From positions 124,001 through 188,000 of the forward strand of contig NZ_JAQTWL010000002.1 in NCBI RefSeq assembly GCF_028689295.1: 64,000 bases of DNA. The letters run 5' to 3'. Position 1 is the first letter of the stretch; each line of letters opens with the position of its first letter. The DNA is from Rhodoferax sp. (GTDB lineage Bacteria; Pseudomonadota; Gammaproteobacteria; Burkholderiales; Burkholderiaceae_C). Under the pieces are notes generated by a model, which ran no database searches, was not told where the DNA came from, and was given only the letters and a program-made list of their open reading frames with translations. The position numbers and the translations under genes were made by a program. Of the stretch, positions 48,855 to 60,473 are shown one piece after another.

Positions 48855-51244
48855 CAGGTTTTCCGTTCAAACTGCGCGTCCTTTGACAGACGCAATGCGT
48901 TGAGCACCACCAGCAAGGAACTGCTGGCCATTCCCAGCCCCGCGAGCCAAGCCGGCAACATGCCAAAAATGGCCAGCGGCACGCACACCGCGTTGTAGAT
49001 CGCTGCCCACCACAGATTTTGCCTCACAATAAAAAGGGTTCGCCGTGATAACAAGAGCGCGTCCACCACGTTCATCAATCGGCCGCCAGAGACCAAAAAA
49101 TCTGCCTGAGCCTGCGCCAGAGGCACTGCCTGGCCAAAAGCAAATGAAACGTGCGCCCCCGCCAGCACCGGCCCATCGTTCAAACCATCGCCGATAACGG
49201 CAACTTTACTGCCTTGGCGCTGCGCGTCACGTAAAAAATCAAGCTTGTCCTGTGGTGAACATTGCCCCTTGACGGCTGATATCCTTACCTTTTCAGCCAC
49301 CCGCTGCACTGCCTCACGGGCATCCCCAGACAGCAAATGCACGCTGATCCCGGCGCGCCGCAAGGCGGAAACCGTCTCTGTAGCATCCGGGCGAATTTCT
49401 TCCAGGAACCCAAAGCTGGCAAGCCATCCCCGATCGTCACTCAAATGCACCTGCAAAGCGCTCCCATCCGTTGGTGGCGCGCCACAAAAATCGCCTGAGC
49501 CCAGGCGCAAGAGCCGGTCAGGTTCAGTATCGCCCGCCAAAGCAACTCTGGCACTTATTCCCTGCCCGGCTTGCTCGGTCACTTGATCAGCGCGCCAGTT
49601 ACCTGGCACTTCCGCCAAATTTGCAGCGACAACAATGGCTCTGGAAACAGGATGAAGGGAATGTTGCGCCAGCGCTGCAGCCATGGCCAGCACTTGCTGC
49701 TCAGGCAAGCCTGGGCGAACTTGAATGCTAGTCAACACCATTGCATCGCGCGTCAAGGTACCAGTCTTGTCAAACATCACAGTGTCCACGGCGGCCAAAG
49801 ACTCGAAGGCATCAAGACGCCGCACCAACACTCCACGTCTGGCCAATGCGCCCGCGGCCGACAGCATGGCGGCGGGTGTGGCCAGTGACAATGCGCAAGG
49901 GCAGGTCACCACCAGCACCGACACTGCGACCATCAGCGCACGTTCAGGATCAGTCTGCCACCAGTAGCCACACGCCAGGCCAGCGGCGAGCAACACCCCC
50001 ATTAAAAATGGCTTGGCGATGGTGTCAGCCAAGCGAGCCAGGGGTGGCTTGGTGGTGGCGGCACTCTCCATCAGATTGACGATCTGGGCAAAACGCGTCT
50101 GCTCCCCCACCCGATCCACCCGCATTTGTACCACCGCCGACAGGTTGTGACTGCCGGAGATCACCTCATCTCCCACATTGCGTGTCAACGGCTGGGATTC
50201 ACCCGTCAACAAAGCCTCATCAACCGCTGTGCGCCCTTGCAACAACACGCCATCGGCTGGAAAGGCTTCGCCTGGCAATACACGAATTACATCTCCGGGA
50301 TGCAGACGCCGCACAGGGACACGTTCGAATTGCCCATCTGATTTAAGTCGCGACACGCTGTCCGGCAGGCGGTTCATCAAGGCTTCCAGTGAGCCTGCCG
50401 TCTTGTCACGCAGGCGCAACTCGAACCAGCGCCCTGCCAACAGGAAAAACACAAACATGGTCAGGGAATCGAAGTACACCTCGTGACCAAAAATGCCTGC
50501 CGGGTCGAACGTCCCGGCTGTGCTGACCAAAAAGGTGATCAACATGCCCAATGCCACCGGCAAGTCCATGCTGACGCGCCGGTGCAGCACATCCCGCCAG
50601 GCGTTGCCAAAGAAGGGGCCGCATGAGAACAGGATCACCGGCAGCGACAGCACCCAGGAGGCCCAGCGCAGCAATTGCTCCATTTCCTGGGTCAAATCTC
50701 CAGGCCGGGCCACATAGGCGGGGTAGGCATACATCATGACCTGCATCATGCACAGGCCCGCGACCATCATTCGCCACAAGGCCCTGCGCGACTCTGCAAG
50801 GCGGCGCTCGCGTGCAAAAGCATCGTTTGCCGGAAGCGCCCGGTAGCCAGCTTTTTGCACCGCCTGAATCCAGCCTGACGGTGCAACAGCTTGCGCCTCC
50901 CACACCACCTTGGCCCGGTGACTGCCGGCACTGACTTCAGCACTGAGCACACCCGGCACGCCCTTGAGCGCATCTTCTATGCTCAGCGCACAGGCCGCAC
51001 AATGCATGCCTTCAATCACCACGTTGGATTCCCAACATCCGGGCTGTTGAGCACGCGGGCGGCTAAAAGCTGTCCATTCCTGTTCATCATCGAGGAGCGA
51101 CAGCGTCGCCCTTGTGTCCTGCCCGTGCGGCTCGTCCTCGGCTGCTGCCGGGGTTGTGCTGAGTTGAAGCGGATCAAACTCCGGGCGACCAGGAATCATA
51201 AGAGACATATATATTGTTGAAGTTAACTGAGAAGAGCTACTCAT
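48854..51244 (-). CDS. ccoI: Copper-translocating P1B-type ATPase CcoI (cbb3 assembly)
   Basis: CcoI exports or delivers copper for assembly of the cbb3 oxidase CuB site. The about 796-residue product has an N-terminal heavy-metal domain with GMHCAACALSIEDAL, eight hydrophobic segments, the TGES actuator loop (LLTGESQPLTRNVGDE), the metal-binding CPC in TCPCALSLATP, the phosphorylation site MFDKTGTLTRD and GDGLNDGPVLAGA. The start is uncertain (TTG 51268, ATG 51244, ATG 51208); none has a good ribosome-binding site. Confidence 0.93.
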   Translation of the reverse strand: MSSSSQLTSTIYMSLMIPGRPEFDPLQLSTTPAAAEDEPHGQDTRATLSLLDDEQEWTAFSRPRAQQPGCWESNVVIEGMHCAACALSIEDALKGVPGVLSAEVSAGSHRAKVVWEAQAVAPSGWIQAVQKAGYRALPANDAFARERRLAESRRALWRMMVAGLCMMQVMMYAYPAYVARPGDLTQEMEQLLRWASWVLSLPVILFSCGPFFGNAWRDVLHRRVSMDLPVALGMLITFLVSTAGTFDPAGIFGHEVYFDSLTMFVFFLLAGRWFELRLRDKTAGSLEALMNRLPDSVSRLKSDGQFERVPVRRLHPGDVIRVLPGEAFPADGVLLQGRTAVDEALLTGESQPLTRNVGDEVISGSHNLSAVVQMRVDRVGEQTRFAQIVNLMESAATTKPPLARLADTIAKPFLMGVLLAAGLACGYWWQTDPERALMVAVSVLVVTCPCALSLATPAAMLSAAGALARRGVLVRRLDAFESLAAVDTVMFDKTGTLTRDAMVLTSIQVRPGLPEQQVLAMAAALAQHSLHPVSRAIVVAANLAEVPGNWRADQVTEQAGQGISARVALAGDTEPDRLLRLGSGDFCGAPPTDGSALQVHLSDDRGWLASFGFLEEIRPDATETVSALRRAGISVHLLSGDAREAVQRVAEKVRISAVKGQCSPQDKLDFLRDAQRQGSKVAVIGDGLNDGPVLAGAHVSFAFGQAVPLAQAQADFLVSGGRLMNVVDALLLSRRTLFIVRQNLWWAAIYNAVCVPLAIFGMLPAWLAGLGMASSSLLVVLNALRLSKDAQFERKT

Positions 51245-51247
51245 TGA

Positions 51248-51261
51248 CTGACTTTTATCAA
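51248..51261. promoter_or_regulatory. Weak FNR-like site upstream of the universal stress gene
   Basis: Read on the minus strand, TTGAT-AAAA-GTCAG keeps one perfect half-site and three of five bases of the other. The centre is 41-42 nt before a start predicted from TATGCT (51285-51290), giving a 24-nt leader to the usp ATG, the same geometry as at ccoN. Confidence 0.4.
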
Positions 51262-51319
51262 CTGCCAAGCGTCAGATCTGGGTGTATGCTGACATTTTTA
51301 ACACGCTGGAGACTCCATC

Positions 51320-51763
51320 ATGTATGACAAAATTCTTCTCGCAACCGACGGGTCAACATTGTCCAAGAAAGCCGTCAGCAGTGCCATCTCGCTCGCCGCC
51401 CTGACAGGGGCGAGTCTGGTCGCCCTGAAAGTGGTTCCCCGCTATCCGCAAAGCTACTTCGAAGGTGGGCTGGCTTTGCAGGCGGCCGAGGTGGGGCGGA
51501 TTGAAAAGCAATGGGCTGAAGAGGGACAGGCGGTCGTTGACCAAGTTAAAAAAACAGCAGAGGAACAAGGGGTCAAGACACGCGCCCTGACCATCAAGTC
51601 GGACATTGTGTCAGATGCCATCATTGCCACGGCGCGCAAACACAAATGCGATTTGATCGTGATGGCTTCACACGGCCGCAAAGGCGTGAAACGCCTGCTC
51701 CTTGGCAGCGAAACCCAACAGGTCCTGACGCATTCGCACATCCCTGTGCTGGTTTTGAGATAA
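51320..51763 (+). CDS. Universal stress protein (UspA family)
   Basis: The 147-residue protein is a single Usp domain: YDKILLATDGSTLSKKAVSSAISLA at the N terminus and the ATP-binding loop MASHGRKGVKRLLLGSETQQVLTHSHIPVLVLR at the C terminus (G-2x-G-9x-G-S/T pattern). Such proteins support survival under stress and anaerobiosis. GGAG lies 8 nt before the ATG. It is divergent from ccoI, and a weak FNR-like site suggests oxygen control. Confidence 0.92.
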   Translation: MYDKILLATDGSTLSKKAVSSAISLAALTGASLVALKVVPRYPQSYFEGGLALQAAEVGRIEKQWAEEGQAVVDQVKKTAEEQGVKTRALTIKSDIVSDAIIATARKHKCDLIVMASHGRKGVKRLLLGSETQQVLTHSHIPVLVLR

Positions 51764-51813
51764 GCCGGAAAAACGCAAGCCACCCTGGATTCAGGGCGCT
51801 GTACGTGGCCATT

Positions 51814-53337
51814 TCAACTGTATTGCGCGCGCAGCAAATTCTTTTGCACCTTGCCCATGGCGTTGCGCGGCAGATCCGCCACCACGTGGCATTGTTTGGG
51901 CACCTTGTAATTGGCCACGCGCGCTTTCAATTCAGTCAGAATCTGATTTGAATCCAGCTTTGCCCCAGGTCTTGGCACCACCACGGCGACCCCGACCTCG
52001 CCGAAGTCTGCATGCGGCACGCCGACCACCGCGCTTTCGGCCACGCCAGGCAGGTCATTGATGAAGCTCTCCAGTTCGGCCGGGTAGACGTTGTAGCCGC
52101 CGCTGATGATCAGGTCTTTGCTGCGCCCCGCGATGGTGACGTAACCGTCTGCATCGATCCACCCCACATCGCCGGTCTTGAAAAATCCATCCACGGTAAA
52201 TTCTTCGGCGGTTTTTTCGGGCATGCGCCAGTAGCCTGCAAACACATTCGGTCCTTTGACCTGAATGTCACCAATTTCGCCTATGGCCCGTTCTGCGCCC
52301 GGCCCGTCCACTACCCGCAGCATGACCCCTGGTAAAGGGAAACCCACGGTACCGCCGCGGCGCTCTCCCCGGTAGGGATTGGATGTGAGCATGATGGTCT
52401 CACTCATGCCGTAGCGCTCCAGAATGGTATGGCCGGTGCGCTGCTGCCAAGCGGTAAAGGTGTCGAGCAGTAGCGGTGCCGAGCCCGAAACAAACAGCCG
52501 TATGCGCTGTGCAATTTCTTTGGTCAGCCCCGGCTCGGCCAGCAGGCGCACATACAGCGTGGGCACCCCCATGAACACCGTGGCTTGCGGCATGTGCCTG
52601 AGCACGACCTTGGGATCGAATTTGCCCAGCCAGATCATCTTGCTGCCGTTGATGAGGGCGCCATGAATCGCCACAAAAAGTCCGTGCACATGAAAAATCG
52701 GCAGCGCATGGATCAGCACGTCACCACCTTGCTCCGGGCTGCGCCAGCCCCAATAGTCCCTTAATACCAGGGCGTTGCTCAACATGTTGCCATGGGTAAG
52801 CATGGCCCCTTTGGATCGACCCGTGGTGCCGCTGGTGTAAATGATCACCGCCACATCGTCCGGCTTTTTGAACGCCACGGCATGCTGGTCAGACGCATGG
52901 GCCGCGCGCTCCAGCAGGGAGCCGGTCCGGTCTTCGTTCAAGGTCAATACGTGACGCGTGCCGGCCTTGAACGCCAGCGTGCTGACCCAGCCAAAGTTGT
53001 GATCACTGCACACCACCACGGCCGGTTCGGCATTGCCAATGAAATACTCGATTTCAGCGCTTTGGTAGGCTGTGTTGAGCGGCAAAAAAATATAGCCGGC
53101 GCGCAGCGTGGCCAAGTACAGCATCAGCGCTTCAACCGACTTTTCAACCTGAACCGCGATGCGTGAGCCGGCTGGCAACTCCAGCGACTGCAAAAAGTTG
53201 GCCAGCATCGCTGTGCCTCGATCGAGATCGCGCCAGTTGTACAACTGGCCCGCATCGGTTTCAATGGCAGCGCTGTCCAGGTCGCCAGGAAAAGCCCGGC
53301 GCAGGTGTGCATAAAGGTTGACAGAGACTTCAGACAC
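51814..53337 (-). CDS. Malonyl-CoA synthetase (MatB-like acyl-CoA ligase)
   Basis: This ANL-superfamily ligase activates a carboxylate with ATP and CoA; the sequence is closest to malonyl-CoA ligases. The 507-residue product has the P-loop YTSGTTGRSKGAMLTHGN, YGMSETIMLTSNPY and the hinge KTGDVGWIDADGYVTIAGRSKDLIISGGYNVYP. The C-terminal Lys is in PRNAMGKVQKNLL. GTG 53337 has GAGGAAA upstream; TTG 53409 adds an unusual Asn/Phe-rich tail and overlaps the upstream gene. An enoyl-CoA hydratase gene precedes it. Confidence 0.86.
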   Translation of the reverse strand: MSEVSVNLYAHLRRAFPGDLDSAAIETDAGQLYNWRDLDRGTAMLANFLQSLELPAGSRIAVQVEKSVEALMLYLATLRAGYIFLPLNTAYQSAEIEYFIGNAEPAVVVCSDHNFGWVSTLAFKAGTRHVLTLNEDRTGSLLERAAHASDQHAVAFKKPDDVAVIIYTSGTTGRSKGAMLTHGNMLSNALVLRDYWGWRSPEQGGDVLIHALPIFHVHGLFVAIHGALINGSKMIWLGKFDPKVVLRHMPQATVFMGVPTLYVRLLAEPGLTKEIAQRIRLFVSGSAPLLLDTFTAWQQRTGHTILERYGMSETIMLTSNPYRGERRGGTVGFPLPGVMLRVVDGPGAERAIGEIGDIQVKGPNVFAGYWRMPEKTAEEFTVDGFFKTGDVGWIDADGYVTIAGRSKDLIISGGYNVYPAELESFINDLPGVAESAVVGVPHADFGEVGVAVVVPRPGAKLDSNQILTELKARVANYKVPKQCHVVADLPRNAMGKVQKNLLRAQYS

Positions 53338-53405
53338 AGTAGTTTCCTCGTTTATCCAAGTGAATTGGGGTAAGTTGAATTGAATTAAATTGAACGGGTG
53401 GTTTG

Positions 53406-54224
53406 TCAAAACCTGGGCGGTCGTTTTTCCAGAAAAGCATGGATGCCCTCGCGCTGCTCGGCGCTGTCAGCGTAGCCGTAGGCCGTGACCAGCAAAGCTG
53501 ACAAGGGATCGGCATGGGTCGGTAATTGCGAAGCGGGTGGCATGGCATTCGTCAAGACGGGCGACGAATTCAACACCCGCAGCGTTTGCTTGTTCAGGCG
53601 CGCCGCTTGCGGGGCCAACTGGCAAATGCGCTGCACCGTGGTTTGAGCGAGCGCGACTAAATCGACATCGGCCACGACCCGACTCAAAAACCCGCGCTGC
53701 AGCATCTCTGGCGCCCCCAGCACCGCTGCTTCCAGCAGCATCTGGCGGGCAGTCACCAGGCCGACTTCGCGCACCATCAGCGCTGCCTCGCGCGGTGCCA
53801 TCGGAAAGCCGAGCCTCGCAATGGGTGCGCCAAACTGGGCCGACTCTGCAGCCACCCGGATGTCGCAGCAACTGGCCAGCTCAACCCCGGCGCCCATGCA
53901 ATTGCCGGCAATTTGCGCCACCATTGGCACGTCGCAAGCCAGCATGGCGCGCAAGGCACCCCAGACCGCGACCTCATGAAACTCATGCAGAGAGGTTTCA
54001 TTGAACCTGAAAGCGGTATATTCCGAAATATCGCCACCGGCACAAAAATGCGCGCCCTGCCCTGATATCAGTACACAGCGCACGTCGCCGTTGCCTTGAA
54101 TACGCTCAAAGACAGCCCGCAAATCAAGCCACATGGCGCGCGACATGGCGTTGAAACGCCTGGGGTAAGCGAGCGTGACGTACGCCACTCCATGGCTCTG
54201 TTCAAACTTGACTTTTGCGGTCAT
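53406..54224 (-). CDS. Enoyl-CoA hydratase/isomerase family protein
   Basis: This 272-residue crotonase-fold enzyme acts on acyl-CoA thioesters. It shows the oxyanion-hole region GAHFCAGGDISEY and the GNCMGAGVELASCCDIRVAAESAQFGAP motif, with Glu in the first catalytic position near APREAALMV. Context with a MatB-like ligase suggests a dicarboxylic or malonyl-type acyl-CoA pathway, but the substrate is not known. The interval to the ligase gene is rich in ATTCA repeats. Confidence 0.85.
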   Translation of the reverse strand: MTAKVKFEQSHGVAYVTLAYPRRFNAMSRAMWLDLRAVFERIQGNGDVRCVLISGQGAHFCAGGDISEYTAFRFNETSLHEFHEVAVWGALRAMLACDVPMVAQIAGNCMGAGVELASCCDIRVAAESAQFGAPIARLGFPMAPREAALMVREVGLVTARQMLLEAAVLGAPEMLQRGFLSRVVADVDLVALAQTTVQRICQLAPQAARLNKQTLRVLNSSPVLTNAMPPASQLPTHADPLSALLVTAYGYADSAEQREGIHAFLEKRPPRF

Positions 54225-54269
54225 TCTCTGCCTTCAACTGAAAATCACACGTGGCGCTGCAAGTCCAGC

Positions 54270-55097
54270 TCAACGTGTCTTCTTGCCCAAATTTACAGGC
54301 TGCCTGCCTGCCCACCACCATAGCCCCAGGCCACCCAAAATCATCGGCAGGCACAGCCATTGGCCCATGCTCATGCCCAGCGACAACAGGCCCAGGTGCG
54401 CGTCGGGCTCACGGAAAAACTCGGCAATGAATCTGAACACGCCATAACCCAGCAAGAACATCGCTGCCACCCGGCCCTGGGCGCGCTCATTGCGTGCATA
54501 TAGCCATAGCAAGACAAACAGCAGCAGGCCTTCCAACAGGAACTGGTAAATCTGCGACGGATGACGCGGCAAGTCTCCGGCACCCCTGAACACCATTCCC
54601 CAAGGCAAATCCGGACTGGCCGTCCTGCCCCATAGTTCGCCGTTGATGAAGTTACCCACGCGCCCGGCAGCCAATCCCGTGGGCACACAAGGTGCCACAA
54701 AATCGGCCACCTGCAACCAATGCCGACCGCGTGAATGAGCAAACCAAAGCATGGCGAAGATCACGCCCAGCATGCCGCCATGAAAACTCATACCGCCCTG
54801 CCACACCGCGAACACCTCCAGCGGATGGGCCGCGTAATACAGCGGCTTGTAAAACAGGCAATAGCCCAGCCGCCCGCCCAGCACCACACCCATCACACCA
54901 AGAAACAAAATGTCTTCAACATCCTGCTTTTTCCAGGCTTGCGGGCCGAGCAGAGAAGCAAATGGCGCATGGTGCAGCCGCAGGCGCCCCAACCAGACAA
55001 ACAGGCCAAAGGCCGCTAAATAGGTCAACCCGTACCAATGAATGGACAAGGGGCCGAGTTGCAGGGCGATCGGGTTTATTTCGGGATGAATCAGCAT
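54270..55097 (-). CDS. lgt: Prolipoprotein diacylglyceryl transferase
   Basis: Lgt transfers diacylglycerol from phosphatidylglycerol to the lipobox cysteine of prolipoproteins in the inner membrane. The 275-residue product has seven membrane segments, the signature [14 protein letters not shown] and the conserved [17 protein letters not shown] 55097 gives the family start [26 protein letters not shown] 55106 is an alternative. It is divergent from ilvD with 125 nt between. Confidence 0.95.
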   Translation of the reverse strand: MLIHPEINPIALQLGPLSIHWYGLTYLAAFGLFVWLGRLRLHHAPFASLLGPQAWKKQDVEDILFLGVMGVVLGGRLGYCLFYKPLYYAAHPLEVFAVWQGGMSFHGGMLGVIFAMLWFAHSRGRHWLQVADFVAPCVPTGLAAGRVGNFINGELWGRTASPDLPWGMVFRGAGDLPRHPSQIYQFLLEGLLLFVLLWLYARNERAQGRVAAMFLLGYGVFRFIAEFFREPDAHLGLLSLGMSMGQWLCLPMILGGLGLWWWAGRQPVNLGKKTR

Positions 55098-55222
55098 GGT
55101 TGACATTGTCTCGCAAGCCAATGGCAATTTTGGCGACCAAGGTTCTTTAAAATAGGCCAATGCGCTTCGCACTTGTGCCCGGCGCTTGGCCTGAACACTG
55201 CAACCAACCCTAGTGAGCTTTT

Positions 55223-56917
55223 ATGGACATCAAACCCGTCGTCATGAACCCGCGCAGCAAAAACATCACCGAGGGCAAATCGCGCGCGCCCAACCGCTCC
55301 ATGTATTACGCAATGGGTTACGAGGGCGACGACTTCAGCAAACCCATGATCGGTGTCGCCAACGGCCACAGCACCATCACGCCATGCAATTCGGGACTGC
55401 AAAAGCTCGCTGACGCTGCCATTGTGGCGATTGAAGAAGCCGGCGGCAACGCCCAGGTGTTTGGCACTCCCACCATCTCGGACGGCATGTCGATGGGCAC
55501 CGAGGGCATGAAATACAGCTTGGTCAGCCGCGAGGTGATATCCGACTGCATCGAGACCTGCGTGCAGGGCCAGTGGATGGACGGCGTGCTGGTGATCGGC
55601 GGCTGCGACAAAAACATGCCAGGCGGCCTGATGGGCATGCTGCGCGCCAATGTGCCCGCCATCTATGTCTATGGCGGTACCATTTTGCCGGGTCATTACA
55701 AGGGGCAGGACCTTAACATTGTGAGCGTATTCGAAGCCGTAGGCGAAAACGCCGCCGGCCGCATGAGCGACGAAGACCTGCTGGAGATCGAGCGCCGCGC
55801 CATTCCCGGCCCGGGTTCGTGCGGCGGCATGTACACCGCCAACACCATGAGTTCGGCTTTCGAGGCACTGGGCATTTCGTTGCCCTATTCGAGCACCATG
55901 GCCAATCCGCACGATGAAAAGCTGAACTCTGCCAAGGAATCTGCCAGAGTGCTGATCGAGGCCATCAAGAAAGACCTCAAGCCGCGCGACATCGTGACTC
56001 GCAAGTCGATCGAGAACGCCATCGCCGTAGTCATGGCCATTGGCGGCTCGACCAACGCTGTGCTGCACTTTTTGGCCATCGCCCACGCCGCCGGGGTCGA
56101 ATGGACCATCGATGATTTTGAGCGCGTGCGCGTCAAATCCCCGGTGCTGTGCGACCTCAAGCCCAGCGGCAAATACCTGGCAGTCGATTTGCACCGCGCC
56201 GGTGGTATTCCGCAAGTCATGAAGATGCTGCTCAGCGCCGGCCTGTTGTACGGCGACTGCATCACCATCACCGGCCAGACCGTGGCTGAAGTACTCAAAG
56301 ACATTCCCGATGCACCGCGTGCCGATCAGGATGTGATCCGACCCATGAGCAGGCCGATGTATGCCCAGGGCCACCTTGCCATTCTCAAAGGCAACCTGGC
56401 ACCCGAAGGCTGCGTGGCCAAGATCACCGGTTTGAAAAATCCGGTCATGACCGGCCCGGCGCGCGTGTTCGAGGACGAGCAGTCAGCCCTGAAAGCCATT
56501 CTGGCGAACCAGATCGTGGCCGGCGACGTGATGGTGTTGCGCTACCTTGGCCCCAAGGGCGGTCCGGGCATGCCGGAAATGCTGGCGCCCACCGGCGCGT
56601 TGGTCGGCCAGGGCTTGGGCGAATCCGTAGGACTGATCACCGACGGCCGTTTTTCCGGCGGCACCTGGGGCATGGTCGTCGGCCACGTGGCCCCTGAAGC
56701 CGCCACTGGCGGCCTGATTGCACTGATCGAAGAAGGCGACTCGATCACCATCGACGCGCACCAGTTGCTGCTGCAACTCAATGTCAGTGACGACGTCATC
56801 GCCAAACGGCGCGCTGTCTGGACGGCCCCCGAGCCGCGCTATACGCGTGGGGTACAAGCAAAGTTTGCCTTCAACGCATCGACCGCCAGCAAGGGCGCTG
56901 TGCTGGACAACTACTGA
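55223..56917 (+). CDS. ilvD: Dihydroxy-acid dehydratase
   Basis: IlvD dehydrates 2,3-dihydroxy-isovalerate and -methylvalerate in branched-chain amino acid synthesis. The 564-residue protein has Cys residues for the Fe-S cluster in [20 protein letters not shown] and [15 protein letters not shown], and the [19 protein letters not shown] catalytic segment. Its length is on the short side of the family, as in [2Fe-2S]-type members. Related sugar-acid dehydratases are less likely. Confidence 0.95.
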   Translation: MDIKPVVMNPRSKNITEGKSRAPNRSMYYAMGYEGDDFSKPMIGVANGHSTITPCNSGLQKLADAAIVAIEEAGGNAQVFGTPTISDGMSMGTEGMKYSLVSREVISDCIETCVQGQWMDGVLVIGGCDKNMPGGLMGMLRANVPAIYVYGGTILPGHYKGQDLNIVSVFEAVGENAAGRMSDEDLLEIERRAIPGPGSCGGMYTANTMSSAFEALGISLPYSSTMANPHDEKLNSAKESARVLIEAIKKDLKPRDIVTRKSIENAIAVVMAIGGSTNAVLHFLAIAHAAGVEWTIDDFERVRVKSPVLCDLKPSGKYLAVDLHRAGGIPQVMKMLLSAGLLYGDCITITGQTVAEVLKDIPDAPRADQDVIRPMSRPMYAQGHLAILKGNLAPEGCVAKITGLKNPVMTGPARVFEDEQSALKAILANQIVAGDVMVLRYLGPKGGPGMPEMLAPTGALVGQGLGESVGLITDGRFSGGTWGMVVGHVAPEAATGGLIALIEEGDSITIDAHQLLLQLNVSDDVIAKRRAVWTAPEPRYTRGVQAKFAFNASTASKGAVLDNY

Positions 56918-56965
56918 AACGATCCGTGCAAGACCAGCCGGTCCTGGCGGTTGGGCTACGCGCAT

Positions 56966-57211
56966 TCAGCGCTTCCTTTGTTGGTAGTTGGCATCGAGCG
57001 CGTTTTTGGTGCGCGCTCGGCGCTTCTTGATCCTACTGTTTTCACGCTCCATTGCCTTGCGCTTGGTGTAGCCAAAGCTGTCAGCCCAGAACCACCACAG
57101 CACAGCCATGACAAATGGCGATAGCACCCACCACCACGACCAGTCGGCGACCGGCCCCACGGCAGCATATTTCATGAGCAACAACACCAAGCCCAAACCC
57201 AGTAAATACAT
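56966..57211 (-). CDS. Small Trp-rich membrane protein
   Basis: The 81-residue protein has an N-terminal membrane helix (MYLLGLGLVLLLMKYAAVG) and a Trp-rich second segment (WSWWWVLSPFVMAVLWWFW), followed by a strongly basic tail (KRKAMERENSRIKKRRARTKN). It fits the small Trp-rich protein family of Burkholderiales. Its function is unknown. It is divergent from the cytochrome c gene. Confidence 0.72.
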   Translation of the reverse strand: MYLLGLGLVLLLMKYAAVGPVADWSWWWVLSPFVMAVLWWFWADSFGYTKRKAMERENSRIKKRRARTKNALDANYQQRKR

Positions 57212-57317
57212 GGCCTCTCCTTTTTAATGAAATAGTTGTTGGCAAAACACCCATGTCAACAGCCATCCCTAAAATAACGTTCAGACACTCTAACCCATCT
57301 TTTCAAAGGACAACCGC

Positions 57318-57620
57318 ATGAAACGAACTCTTTTTGTTTTGCTGGCGGCCGCTTTTGTGGCTGCACCGGCTTTGGCAGATCAGGCGTTGGCGCAAAAGAA
57401 GAACTGCATGGCTTGCCACGCGGTCGAGAAAAAAATTGTCGGCCCGGCCTACAAAGACGTCGCCAAAAAGTACGCCGGCAAGGACATGGCTGCCAAACTG
57501 GCGGCAAAGGTCAAACAAGGGGGCTCCGGTGTGTGGGGCGCGATTCCGATGCCGGCCAATCCGCAAGTTAGTGATGCAGAAGCCACACAATTGGTCACCT
57601 GGGTCTTGTCACTCAAATAA
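57318..57620 (+). CDS. Periplasmic class I cytochrome c (c551/c5-like)
   Basis: This 100-residue protein has a signal peptide (LFVLLAAAFVAAPALA), a heme-binding motif CMACH (Cys30, Cys33, His34) and a candidate axial Met78 in WGAIPMPANP. It is a small monoheme electron carrier and may donate electrons to the cbb3 oxidase encoded in this window, but the partner is not shown by sequence. It is followed by a terminator. Confidence 0.92.
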   Translation: MKRTLFVLLAAAFVAAPALADQALAQKKNCMACHAVEKKIVGPAYKDVAKKYAGKDMAAKLAAKVKQGGSGVWGAIPMPANPQVSDAEATQLVTWVLSLK

Positions 57621-57645
57621 ACAAGTCGTCTCTCCAGATGTGAAA

Positions 57646-57668
57646 AAGCCCGCAACTGCGGGCTTTTT
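57646..57668. terminator. Terminator between cytochrome c and acs
   Basis: An 8-bp stem AAGCCCGC / GCGGGCTT with an AACT loop and A/T tracts on both sides could end transcripts from both directions. Confidence 0.85.
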
Positions 57669-57732
57669 TTATGTAATTTTCAGGCCACGAACACTTGCAA
57701 AACAAGCGTTCGTGAACCAACTTTGCAGCGCC

Positions 57733-59730
<1,998 letters not shown>

Positions 59731-59861
59731 GGATCAATCTCCTCTAGTTAAACAAAGTTCGCCCGATAATGTCACGGCTGGCACTTACAGGCCACTGACT
59801 GGCAAGTCCGGCACAAGCCGCCCCATAAAATCAAGCCGACACCACTTTAATTCAAACACCA

Positions 59862-60464
59862 ATGACCCTATCCACAACGCCCACCAAATCACCCCTGCGC
59901 CCGATTCCGCGCCTGATTTTTGCGAGCCGCTGGCTGCAATTGCCGCTTTATCTGGGGCTGATCGCCGCGCAAGGTGTTTATGTATTTCACTTTTGGGTGG
60001 AGTTGGTGCACCTGCTCGAAGCTGCCTTTGGCAGCCCGACAGCCCTGCAGGCGCTCATTGACGGCATTGGCTACAAGACCGATGTGCCCATCACGCAACT
60101 GAACGAGACCATCATCATGCTGGTCGTGCTGGCGCTGATTGACGTGGTCATGATCTCCAATCTGCTGATCATGGTGATCGTGGGCGGCTATGAGACCTTC
60201 GTGTCACGTTTGAACCTGGAAGGCCATCAGGACCAGCCCGAATGGCTGGACCATGTGAATGCATCCGTGCTCAAGGTCAAGCTGGCCACCGCCATCATCG
60301 GCATCAGCTCGATCCATCTGCTCAAGACCTTCATCAATGCCGCCAATTACAGCGACAAAGTGCTGATCGCTCAAACGGTCATTCACATCACGTTTCTTCT
60401 TTCAGCCATTGCCATCGCCTACACCGACCGGCTGATGTCGCACCCGCCGGCAGCGCCGCACTGA
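59862..60464 (+). CDS. YqhA-family (TIGR00645, UPF0114) membrane protein
   Basis: The 200-residue protein has about four membrane segments ([75 protein letters not shown]) and the conserved [10 protein letters not shown] motif of the UPF0114 family. Its function is unknown. It is divergent from acs and converges on dusA with 9 nt between stops. Confidence 0.88.
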   Translation: MTLSTTPTKSPLRPIPRLIFASRWLQLPLYLGLIAAQGVYVFHFWVELVHLLEAAFGSPTALQALIDGIGYKTDVPITQLNETIIMLVVLALIDVVMISNLLIMVIVGGYETFVSRLNLEGHQDQPEWLDHVNASVLKVKLATAIIGISSIHLLKTFINAANYSDKVLIAQTVIHITFLLSAIAIAYTDRLMSHPPAAPH

Positions 60465-60473
60465 GCGCCCTGC

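Noticed and set aside
55091-56374. 427-codon minus-strand frame opposite ilvD
   Set aside because: Shadow frame, rich in His/Ala/Gly; ilvD is complete on the plus strand.
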